Below the pieces are notes generated by a model. The model worked only from the letters and a program-made list of their open reading frames with translations, was not told where the DNA came from and ran no database searches. This document shows, in pieces, positions 17,476 to 24,964 of a stretch of DNA of 64,000 nt (position 1 is its first letter; every line of letters begins with the position of its first letter). The position numbers and the translations under genes were made by a program. Source of the stretch: a virus; the IMG/VR virus record IMGVR_UViG_3300015263_001568, positions 1-64,000 of that record; one strand, given 5' to 3'.

Positions 17476-18311
17476 CCTTCGTACTTCCGCAAAATGTCTT
17501 GTATGGACGACTTGAACTCGCTTACGCGGCCAAGTAGCAAGTCCGTCAAGTTGATTTCGTGGTTGTATTTGTTGGATTTGAACACACCGGTTAGCGTGTG
17601 GATGTCGCCAGGATTAAGCTGCCGACGTTCGGCGAGCGCATCCAAGTAAGCAGCGCTCAATCGATAGCTCTCGGTCACCGAGCCCGTACCATGATCACTA
17701 GCTGCTATAGACTTGCAGAGGTCGTCTAGCGCTTCGCCTAGACCGTCGGCTTTAGGCACAGGCACAATGGCATAACCGAAATATTCTGTGTATGGGTCTT
17801 GGCGCAGCTTGAAAAACACACCGCCATCGTTGGCTCGAAGCAGACTCTGGATCTTGCGATTCGGGCTGCTGGATGGCTTGTCGGTAGACCACCAGCATCC
17901 GACGAAGACCATGCCTTCAAACTTCAAGCCACGATGCAGCGGCTTTTCCTTGCCCTTGTACGAGTGGCGCTCCAATCGAACGTCGCCCGTGTCTTTGTCC
18001 TTTTTCCAGCGAAAGCCTGGAGGAGGATTATCCTCAATTTCACGGATCAGCTCGGTCACTACATCGCCTACCAGCATGCCAGTTGTAGCCAGCATGCGGC
18101 AGACTTGGAGCTTCAGTTCTTCAGGAATGTAGGGGTGCTCTGCTTGGCGCACCGGAACGTTGCAGCTTAAATTTTCAAGCCACTCGATGACCCTTTCCCG
18201 TGCCAAGCCTAGCTTGTATATCCACGGAAAAATCATCGTCGCCAGGACGTGCGCAATATCGCGCGTCCCGGCTTCCCGGTACACTGCTCCGGCGTATCGA
18301 ATACGTAGCAT
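17472..18311 (-). CDS. Hypothetical virion-block protein with IRYxGAVYR N-terminus
   Basis: A 279-residue protein with a GGAGG ribosome site eight bases before the ATG. Its first residues (MLRIRYAGAVYREA) closely match those of the partial gene at the left edge of the window; beyond this the two are not obviously alike. The body is mixed alpha/beta with a beta stretch at about 130-160 (LKFEGMVFVGCWWSTDKPSS). No catalytic motif was seen. The shared N-terminus may be a docking or assembly tag. Confidence 0.65.
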   Translation of the reverse strand: MLRIRYAGAVYREAGTRDIAHVLATMIFPWIYKLGLARERVIEWLENLSCNVPVRQAEHPYIPEELKLQVCRMLATTGMLVGDVVTELIREIEDNPPPGFRWKKDKDTGDVRLERHSYKGKEKPLHRGLKFEGMVFVGCWWSTDKPSSSPNRKIQSLLRANDGGVFFKLRQDPYTEYFGYAIVPVPKADGLGEALDDLCKSIAASDHGTGSVTESYRLSAAYLDALAERRQLNPGDIHTLTGVFKSNKYNHEINLTDLLLGRVSEFKSSIQDILRKYEG

Positions 18312-18332
18312 GTCCCGACCTCCGCCGGGCAG

Positions 18333-19157
18333 CTACTTTAGGCCGGTGCCCTTGAGTGTAACAAGCTTGCGTGCGAAGTCAGGGTCACCGTACATCTTGG
18401 TATAGATGTTGATGAACTCCTGCGTAGACTCCTGGGCGACGCGCGGCGACTTATCGGTGATGTCGACGACGTTACCCTTGTGCACCTGGAGCACTTCACC
18501 ATTGGCGCGCACACGCAGAGTATCGGCGCCGACGAACTCCACCTCACCGAACTGTCGGTAGCCGTCACGGATGAAGGTGATACGATCACCAACATCGTAG
18601 CTCAGCATCCCAGCCTGGTGCAGGTGTGCAAACCGCGGACGATGGTGCGCCGTTCCCTTGCGGATTTTGCGCTGCCGGTTTTCCAAAATGGCAGCGATGT
18701 CATCCCGAGCAACGCGCACCAGGAACTTGTTGCCATTTTCATCCGCCATCGCTTCCCAGATGCGATTGCTCTCATCGGCAAAGCGCTGCGTACCATTGCT
18801 CGCCGTGTGCACGGGGATCATGTGCCGCGCATGGCTGATAGGTGCCAGCTCTGGCTGCTGCACAACAATACCGCTGACAGCGTCAATTTCGCTACCAGTG
18901 GACTTTTCATGCAGCCGCACGCTCTCCAACGCCAGGCGGAGCTGACCCTCAAAGGTGCTGGTGACCCACTGGTCAACCTGACTACCCTTCGGGCGGCCAA
19001 ACTGTGCGTTGAACCCGATCAGAACCTTCGCAGAGTGGTCATCCACCACGTCCCAGTCCGACAGATAAAAGTCGGGACGTCCCGACCGAGTGCTGGCCAC
19101 TCGCTCGTTGATTCGGCGGGTGAGCTTGTCCGAGATGGTCTTCAGCAAGTCCGACAT
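18333..19157 (-). CDS. Hypothetical structural-block protein with SH3-like segment
   Basis: A 274-residue protein. The start at 19157 (MSDLLKTISDKLTRRI) has a strong AAGGAG site; an upstream ATG at 19199 lacks one. The N-terminal half is alpha/beta. At about residues 187-235 there is a compact beta stretch (VGDRITFIRDGYRQFGEVEF) that looks like a small SH3/KOW-type barrel. It is first in the leftward structural operon after a gap with a hairpin, so it may be the first gene of a late transcript. Confidence 0.65.
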   Translation of the reverse strand: MSDLLKTISDKLTRRINERVASTRSGRPDFYLSDWDVVDDHSAKVLIGFNAQFGRPKGSQVDQWVTSTFEGQLRLALESVRLHEKSTGSEIDAVSGIVVQQPELAPISHARHMIPVHTASNGTQRFADESNRIWEAMADENGNKFLVRVARDDIAAILENRQRKIRKGTAHHRPRFAHLHQAGMLSYDVGDRITFIRDGYRQFGEVEFVGADTLRVRANGEVLQVHKGNVVDITDKSPRVAQESTQEFINIYTKMYGDPDFARKLVTLKGTGLK

Positions 19158-19184
19158 TTTCTTGCGTCTCCTTATAGGTTTTAC

Positions 19185-19208
19185 GCACTCCAGTTCCATG
19201 CGGAGTGC
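19185..19208. other. 7-bp inverted repeat in the leader of the structural operon
   Basis: GCACTCC, a 10-base loop, then GGAGTGC, lying between the zinc/sigma-like gene at 19247 and the ribosome site of the gene starting at 19157. It is not followed by a T-run, so it may be an RNA hairpin or an operator. A CTATAAGG sequence lies between it and the start codon on the minus strand. Confidence 0.45.
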
Positions 19209-19246
19209 CGCAGTACCCCATAAGGTTAACTACAAAAATGGTCGGA

Positions 19247-20107
19247 CTACTCGCGAAGCGGTACGGAATGTCGACTACACAGCTTCTTAAATTCGGACTG
19301 CGATACGCCTACCGCGTTGGCCATGGCAGCAACCGCCGAAAAGCGCTCGGCGCACATCGTCAGCAAGCGTTTGATGGAAAGGTGGAATTCTTCTTCAAGG
19401 CGAATGTCGATAGGAGGCTTTTTATCGCGACATTGCTTACTACAGTAAGATATCGTGTCCTTTTTCAGGTAGGGCTTTTCAAACGAGCGCTCACAGACGG
19501 CGCAGACATTGGCGCTGGGAATGCGTGTAACGAGGTCTGTGTCTACTTCCTTGAGAATTTCCTCTTGCAGCGCACCTTTTCGCAGATTTGCCAACGTACG
19601 CGTCAGCATCGAGCGCACCGCTGTAGGTGACATACCCAGCAAAATGGACAAGTCGTGATTTGTTAGTATTGGCCCCTGGCGACCTTCGTAGCGCATATTG
19701 CGCGCCAGGTAGTGCAAGATGCAGTTGCGCGCCCAAGGATGGTCTGTGTGGAACGCACAGCTCCGCACGGCACAGGGCTGATGTATTGCAATGTTATCCA
19801 GCTCTGGGCAGTAGAACGGCGGCTCGTGGTCAATGGTGCGCGGCTCGTCGTAGAGCTGCTCCATGTTTCCCGAGAAAATGTGCTCGACGTATTCGATGAC
19901 ACTGTCGGCCGTCATAGGACCGACAGTGTCCTCCAGAATTTTCAAATTAGCGGGGTATTGATGACAAGGCCAAGATGCCTTGCCCGCGCAGAGGTTGAGT
20001 CGGCTTTTCGTGATGCCGATGTCGAGCAGGAGCTGCCCCGCACGATGGCACACCTTGTACATTGGGCAGGACGGATTAAGGTCCTTTTTGGCAATCCGGC
20101 CTGTCAT
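19247..20107 (-). CDS. Cysteine-rich sigma-like / regulatory protein (putative)
   Basis: A 286-residue protein with several cysteine groups: CPMYKVC near residue 14, a CAGKASWPC stretch near 41, CAVRSCAFHTDHPWARNC near 111-128, and a C-terminal zinc finger with CAVC and YCSKQC at about 197-222. Between these, NHDLSILLGMSPTAVRSML (about 148-166) reads as a helix-turn-helix like the end of sigma region 4, followed by LTRTLANLRKGAL. The PWARNC plus HTH arrangement occurs in sigma-like regulators. It most likely binds DNA or RNA polymerase and sits between the virion block and the DNA-metabolism block. The exact role is unknown. Confidence 0.55.
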   Translation of the reverse strand: MTGRIAKKDLNPSCPMYKVCHRAGQLLLDIGITKSRLNLCAGKASWPCHQYPANLKILEDTVGPMTADSVIEYVEHIFSGNMEQLYDEPRTIDHEPPFYCPELDNIAIHQPCAVRSCAFHTDHPWARNCILHYLARNMRYEGRQGPILTNHDLSILLGMSPTAVRSMLTRTLANLRKGALQEEILKEVDTDLVTRIPSANVCAVCERSFEKPYLKKDTISYCSKQCRDKKPPIDIRLEEEFHLSIKRLLTMCAERFSAVAAMANAVGVSQSEFKKLCSRHSVPLRE

Positions 20108-20121
20108 CCAACGTCACGCGA

Positions 20122-20820
20122 TCACTCGACTTCCCAAGAATCGGAACCGTCATCGGTATCGGCTGACGCAAAGTCTAGATCGTCATCGTCTTCCATTGCG
20201 TGCAGCTTTAGCTGAGAAGACTTCTTGGACTTCTTCTTGTCCTTCTTGCTCTTCTTCGCCTTCTTGTCCTTCTTCGGGCGCCCACGCTTCTTGGGAGCCT
20301 CCTCCGTTTCGGCCTCGACGTCCTTGTCCTTCTTCGGGCGCCCGCGCTTCTTAGCAGGAGGAGCCTCGTCAGCCTCGGCGTCCTTGTTCTTCTTCGGACG
20401 CCCACGCTTCTTGGGAGCCTCGTCAGCCTCGGCGTCCTTGTTCTTCTTCGGGCGCCCGCGCTTCTTGGGAGCCTCTTCCGTGGTCTCAGACTTCCTCGGG
20501 CGCCCGCGCTTCTTGGGAGCCTCTTCGGCCGCAGCAGCAGCCTTCGGAGGACGTCCACGGCGCTTCTGTGGCGCTGGCGCTGTATCGGCACTCTCCGTCG
20601 CTGGAGCGGCAAGTGGCTCCACCTTGTCGATGCTCTGCACATCTGCGGTAGGAATGTACCGCGTGATGCGCTGATGCAGTGCTGGGCGGCCTCGCCCCTG
20701 CTTCACTACAACATCGAATTGGACCTGCACGAAGCTGCTATCCATTCCGAGAAGCAAGCCATCGACGTTTGCCTTCTTACCTTTGAGGGTTACGCTTACC
20801 TGTTCGGCCTTCTTTGGCAT
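20122..20820 (-). CDS. AT-hook repeat DNA-binding protein
   Basis: A 232-residue protein with an AGGAGG ribosome site. Residues 1-70 form a small beta-rich basic domain, including one GRGRP at 42-46. Residues 88-190 hold six regularly spaced AT-hooks (KRGRPKK or RRGRPPK) separated by acidic linkers such as DAEADEAP. A Lys-rich stretch (about 185-200) and an acidic tail follow. AT-hooks insert their Arg-Gly-Arg-Pro core into the minor groove of AT-rich DNA, so this is probably an abundant architectural DNA binder acting on the phage or host chromosome. In composition it resembles HMGA and H1-like proteins. It leads into the ligase and recombination genes. Confidence 0.82.
   Translation of the reverse strand: MPKKAEQVSVTLKGKKANVDGLLLGMDSSFVQVQFDVVVKQGRGRPALHQRITRYIPTADVQSIDKVEPLAAPATESADTAPAPQKRRGRPPKAAAAAEEAPKKRGRPRKSETTEEAPKKRGRPKKNKDAEADEAPKKRGRPKKNKDAEADEAPPAKKRGRPKKDKDVEAETEEAPKKRGRPKKDKKAKKSKKDKKKSKKSSQLKLHAMEDDDDLDFASADTDDGSDSWEVE
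20274..20570 (-). repeat. In-gene tandem repeats encoding AT-hooks
   Basis: Repeats of about 45-60 bases, each containing a close variant of CTTCGGGCGCCCGCGCTTCT on the plus strand, encode the six AT-hooks. Spacer lengths vary slightly, so the copy number could change by slippage or recombination. Confidence 0.75.
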
Positions 20821-20850
20821 TTTGCCTCCTATCGTCTGCCGACTGTCTGT

Positions 20851-22446
20851 CTATGTGAGGTCTTCACGTAGTCGAATGAATCGGTTAAATCGTCCAATCG
20901 CAACTTCTGTCTTATCACCTTGAACGCGAAAGTCAACCTTCATCCCAACGATGTCTTTGCGTTTTTGCCAGTACGTCATACGCTGGTCGTTATCCGACGC
21001 ATGAGCAAACCCCCCACCAACATGAAATTGGCGCCCTTTGTACTTCACCACAAAGTAGCCGAGGCGCTCACCATAACGGTACGAGCAATGCCCCTTCCGA
21101 TGCGTAGAAATCCGGCGGTCCGTCGCATCACTAATAGCTTCACGTAGTTCGGCGCTAAGTGCCCGCGGCCGATCTACAGAACAATGCAAGTACGAACCAT
21201 CGTCTTCGACAGATCCCCACTCCTCCATGATGGCACGTACCTTCTTGACGTCTGCCTTGGAGGCACCCGCGTGCTTGCCCTTACCCGCCACCGCATCAAC
21301 GATGGTACCGGTCACATCATCCTCTGGCTTCAACTTCAGGCACAGGTCGGTACGCTTGAACACATGTGGTGCCTTGGGGTCTTTGACCATGATGCCTTCA
21401 AACGATTGGTCGAGGCACCAATCGTAGTAGGCTTGCATCTCGTCCACGTCCAACACCATCCGATGCGCCAGAATCCACACATTGCTGGAAAATTTGGCAA
21501 CGCGCTTGGCTTTTTGCCAATTGGCTACCGTTGACAATAGCGCCCTTTTACGACGGCTCCACGCCACGTCAAACGATCCGCGCATGTAGTTTGGCAGCCA
21601 GGACCAATCGAATAGCACGCAGCGCACTTCCTTCAAAAAGTCGCGCTTGTTGAAGTTCTTTGTGCTGCGGATCAAACTTGACGTACGGTTCCAGCTTCCA
21701 TCCACTGCCAGAAATTCACCGTCCAAAAAGACGGGTTTGTCTTCGCGCGTCTTGGTGATGCGGTTAAGCGCGCGAGCGATATCACAGAGCTGCGAAGAAA
21801 ATTCCGCTACCTGCTCGATGTGCTCACGGCGCTTATTTCCGCGCGTGTAAATGTGAATGCGCTGCTCAGCCGGAAAGGCAAATACCAATGCGCGCTCGCC
21901 ATCCAGCTTGGGCTCCACCGCCAAGGGAAAACGTGGGCGCTTGCTGCCCTTGTAGACGTCTTCGTACTTCTTTGCCAGCAAGCAGCCGTTAAAGCTCCAT
22001 CCGCGGTCTTTTTCCTCGGTAGAACGCCAGAAGTCCTTTCCCCAAATCTTGGTGATGGTCTTTTTGCTTACACCGATACGTAAATCGTGGTTGAGGATGC
22101 GGCGAAACCACTTCGCGAGATGCTTGGGAACCGACACCAGTAGCCGGTCTGTAGCCATGGAGGCTGTCTGCCCAGTCATTTCGCGTGACGTCAAAGCCTT
22201 TGCCAAGCGCACGAACTTGTCCCACGCTTCCCGCTCATCGGGAACCGTTACCGCCGGGACAAGGTTGGCAGTAGGATGCACATGGTACATGTCGCCACCG
22301 AGTGCCATCAAGACAATGGTACGCAGCAACTGGTTGTCTTTTTCCTGCTCCAAGACAGTCTCTTTGGAGAGGCGACTAGACATGTTCTCCATGTGATCGA
22401 GAGCCTTAATAGCGGCCTCGATTTCTGCCTTCGTGACGCGCGGCAT
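20851..22446 (-). CDS. ATP-dependent DNA ligase
   Basis: A 531-residue ligase that seals nicks during replication and recombination. The nucleotidyltransferase motifs are readable: motif I EPKLDGER with the AMP-accepting Lys180, motif III-like VFLDGEF, motif IV FEGIMVKDP and motif V LKLKPEDD. An N-terminal helical DNA-binding domain (about 1-150) and a C-terminal OB-fold region complete the usual layout, and the length fits phage and archaeal enzymes. The ATG overlaps the stop of the upstream acidic protein (TAATG). Confidence 0.92.
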   Translation of the reverse strand: MPRVTKAEIEAAIKALDHMENMSSRLSKETVLEQEKDNQLLRTIVLMALGGDMYHVHPTANLVPAVTVPDEREAWDKFVRLAKALTSREMTGQTASMATDRLLVSVPKHLAKWFRRILNHDLRIGVSKKTITKIWGKDFWRSTEEKDRGWSFNGCLLAKKYEDVYKGSKRPRFPLAVEPKLDGERALVFAFPAEQRIHIYTRGNKRREHIEQVAEFSSQLCDIARALNRITKTREDKPVFLDGEFLAVDGSWNRTSSLIRSTKNFNKRDFLKEVRCVLFDWSWLPNYMRGSFDVAWSRRKRALLSTVANWQKAKRVAKFSSNVWILAHRMVLDVDEMQAYYDWCLDQSFEGIMVKDPKAPHVFKRTDLCLKLKPEDDVTGTIVDAVAGKGKHAGASKADVKKVRAIMEEWGSVEDDGSYLHCSVDRPRALSAELREAISDATDRRISTHRKGHCSYRYGERLGYFVVKYKGRQFHVGGGFAHASDNDQRMTYWQKRKDIVGMKVDFRVQGDKTEVAIGRFNRFIRLREDLT

Positions 22447-23600
22447 TATTCTGCCTTGGTGGTATGGTGGTGCACGGCCTTTTTGACGATGGCCGGCTTG
22501 TACAGCTCACGGAAGTCCTTGAGAGGATACGTCAACGTGATGCCCGCGTGCACGCCTTCGATGCAAATCAGCGAAACCTGCCCTGCGGCATTTTTCGCCA
22601 CGAAGCCCTTGCATGCCATTCCGGTAGCACGGTCCGTCCACGTCACGGTGTCGCCCAGCGCGAACTTGAACTTTTCCTTGTCCTTCGTGCTGCCACGTCG
22701 GCGCATGACGACGCTGTAGTCGCTGAAGAACCTACGCGCGAGGTCGATCTGCTCAGCGTTGGTAAAGCCATTCAGAATATCCTGAACGCTTTGCAGTGCG
22801 TCATCGATCTTCAGCGCCGGATAGGACCTCTGGCACTTTTCCTCGAACCACTTCAACACGCGCTCTTGTCCCCGCAAGTAGTTGTAATGAACTTCCGAAG
22901 CGCGCTTGAGAAGCTCAATCGTGGGCTCGTCCATCCCCATAGCCTCTGGCACCACGTCGGCCATCTCATGGCTAATGAAGAATGACTGGCAGCTCCACTT
23001 GTCCTCACGCATCGGCTCGCCGCTGACCGTGTTCTTCTCGCTGCACACCGCTCCATGAGGGCCTACATACTTCCACACTGCGCACTGTCGGCATTCCAAG
23101 GGGATGACATCGCCGACCACATAGTCCTTACCAGCATGCTGGTAGCCCTTCTGCACTGTGTAGGTAGACGGTAACTGTTTCGGCTTCGGTCCACGCTTTG
23201 CTTGCTCCTTGGAAGACGTTGCAGCCTTTGCAGGCGCAGCAGACTTTACAGGAGCTGCCTTCGCTCCCTTTTTTGGCGGAGCGGGCTCGTCATCCTCGTC
23301 TTCGTCTTCATACTCGAAATCATCATCCTCCTCGTCGCCATCCTCCTCTTCATCGAAGTCCTCGTCGTCTTCGTCCTCGTCGTCTTCGTCGTCCTCCTCT
23401 TCGTCCTCCTCCTCTCCATCCTCGCTATCTTCCCCGTCCTCGCTATCTTCCCCGTCCTCATCCTCATCGTCGAACTCTTCGTCGTCCTCGTCTTCCCCTT
23501 CCTCGTCCTCGAACTCTTCGTCGTCCTCGGTAATATCCTCGTCTTCGTCGTCCAGTGCCTCAACCGCGGCTTCTAGCTTTTTCCGGCTATCCTTAGACAT
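22446..23600 (-). CDS. Acidic-tract protein with basic and Cys-containing C-terminal domain
   Basis: A 384-residue protein with an AGGAGG ribosome site. Residues about 16-105 are nearly pure Asp/Glu, followed by an Ala/Lys/Pro linker. The C-terminal 240 residues are a folded domain with a possible metal site: CRQC near 168, then C187 and C204, followed by helices and a beta region with FALGDTVTWTDRATGMACKG. The acidic tract resembles a DNA mimic or a tail that controls partner binding, but here it is N-terminal. It lies immediately before the ligase. No family was recognised. Confidence 0.7.
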   Translation of the reverse strand: MSKDSRKKLEAAVEALDDEDEDITEDDEEFEDEEGEDEDDEEFDDEDEDGEDSEDGEDSEDGEEEDEEEDDEDDEDEDDEDFDEEEDGDEEDDDFEYEDEDEDDEPAPPKKGAKAAPVKSAAPAKAATSSKEQAKRGPKPKQLPSTYTVQKGYQHAGKDYVVGDVIPLECRQCAVWKYVGPHGAVCSEKNTVSGEPMREDKWSCQSFFISHEMADVVPEAMGMDEPTIELLKRASEVHYNYLRGQERVLKWFEEKCQRSYPALKIDDALQSVQDILNGFTNAEQIDLARRFFSDYSVVMRRRGSTKDKEKFKFALGDTVTWTDRATGMACKGFVAKNAAGQVSLICIEGVHAGITLTYPLKDFRELYKPAIVKKAVHHHTTKAE

Positions 23601-23608
23601 GTGGCCTC

Positions 23609-24400
23609 CTATTCGTCGTCTTCGATTTCTGCCAGGGCTCCGACAACCAATCGTATGTCATCGGCGTCGACTTTATGTTCCTGCGCAATCGCTTCGATAT
23701 TTACTTCTTCGCGGTCTTGCGCCTCAAAATAATGGTTCACAGCTTGGCCGAGATAGATCCCATCACCGTCAATGCCTTCAACCCAACGGTAAAAGCTCAC
23801 TGCGGTATTTTTTCCTACACCTACCTTGGTCAAACGCTTACACGTTTTCTTCCACAAATCCTGGCTAATGTCGTCCATCAAACGCTTCACTGTCAACCGG
23901 CGAATTCGGTCGTGGTAGCGTTCATCGACTTCTGCAAGGATTTTGTCGAACCACCATTGCAAGCGCCGCCGCGGTGCTTTAGCCTTTTTGTCTACAACGA
24001 GCGCAGCTTCTTTGACAGAGGAAGCAAGCGGGATGTCCACAGCCTCTTCCTCGATGCGTTGATTTACCACATCCGGAAGCTGCCGCAGCATCTCGACCAC
24101 TTTGCCTTCGCGTGTTACTGCGTCAATGATGGGGACACCCATACGATTAAGGTCTTCTGGATTGCCAAAAACCAGCAAGCGGTGAATGCTACTATGGTGC
24201 TCGCGCAGCGCTTGCAACTTGCTCGTATCGCGCAGTAGCACAATGTGCCGCTTGTTCGTGTCTGACAAATCCAAGTCTTCAGGCAGCTCCGGTAGTGGCG
24301 GATACACATGCATCCGCTCGCCTCGATTGTACTTGTAATGGATTACAATGACTTCTGGCGAGAGCACCGAAAAGCCTACCGCTCGCACGGTTTCGCTCAT
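23609..24400 (-). CDS. Hypothetical protein in the recombination block
   Basis: A 263-residue protein whose ATG overlaps the stop of the gene before it (ATGA). The N-terminal 90 residues are alpha/beta (HIVLLRDTSKLQALREHHSS, RLLVFGNPEDL). The middle is basic and helical (KAPRRRLQWWFDKILAEV, HDRIRRLTVKRLMDDI), and the C-terminus is acidic with a small helical unit. A DNA-associated role is plausible from the basic helices and the neighbours, but nothing identifies it. Confidence 0.65.
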   Translation of the reverse strand: MSETVRAVGFSVLSPEVIVIHYKYNRGERMHVYPPLPELPEDLDLSDTNKRHIVLLRDTSKLQALREHHSSIHRLLVFGNPEDLNRMGVPIIDAVTREGKVVEMLRQLPDVVNQRIEEEAVDIPLASSVKEAALVVDKKAKAPRRRLQWWFDKILAEVDERYHDRIRRLTVKRLMDDISQDLWKKTCKRLTKVGVGKNTAVSFYRWVEGIDGDGIYLGQAVNHYFEAQDREEVNIEAIAQEHKVDADDIRLVVGALAEIEDDE

Positions 24401-24963
24401 TGTTGCACTATCCTTCTTAGGCGTTCAAACAGCGGCGCTCGCGCACTGGAAAATGGGAGTACCACGGACAGGTAGCCTGTGTCAATGGCGGTGATTTCCG
24501 TGTTCAGCGGGGCCTTGGTGTTCGCATCATCGCCAATGAATTTTACCTGGATACGTTTGTTGCCCTGCACATCTTTCAGCCGAACATTAGGCTTGCTGCT
24601 GATCAAGCTTGGATGGCTGACAATTGAAAATCCGGTGTCTGTTACGATGAACGGCAGCTTTTCAGGAAGAAAGCCCGCAATCTCCTGCACTGTATTGTGC
24701 AGCAGCTTATGGGTATCATCCCAACGCTCGTCGTACTCTTGACACAAATCCCAATACAACATAGCCGCAGTCTTATCCGACTCGATGCGCGCCATGCGTT
24801 GCAGCAATGCCATGCTGGAAAGAGTAAATGAGCGGCCGTCTTTCATGAGGATGCGCAGCGCGCCATCACCGAACGATATCTGCTGCACTATGTTGGGGTT
24901 TAGGAACTCGTACAACGACGCGCTTCCTTCACGGTACATCTGTAGAAAAACGTTGACCAACAT
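24397..24963 (-). CDS. Hypothetical protein following SbcC
   Basis: A 188-residue protein from the ATG at 24963, which directly follows the SbcC stop (TAATATG). An in-frame ATG at 25038 inside the SbcC gene could give 213 residues, but neither site has a strong ribosome-binding sequence. The protein is alpha/beta, with a helical first half and a beta-rich second half ending in a basic helix (LFERLRRIVQQ). No motif was recognised. The tight coupling to SbcC suggests a linked role. Confidence 0.6.
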   Translation of the reverse strand: MLVNVFLQMYREGSASLYEFLNPNIVQQISFGDGALRILMKDGRSFTLSSMALLQRMARIESDKTAAMLYWDLCQEYDERWDDTHKLLHNTVQEIAGFLPEKLPFIVTDTGFSIVSHPSLISSKPNVRLKDVQGNKRIQVKFIGDDANTKAPLNTEITAIDTGYLSVVLPFSSARAPLFERLRRIVQQ

Positions 24964-24964
24964 A

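Noticed and set aside
20225-20674. Plus-strand frame with repeated FFGRPRFLG
   Set aside because: Antisense of the AT-hook repeats; it looks patterned only because the repeats are regular.
23198-23868. Ser-rich and Arg-rich plus-strand frames opposite the second acidic tract
   Set aside because: Same reason: shadows of GAC/GAG codon repeats of the minus-strand gene.
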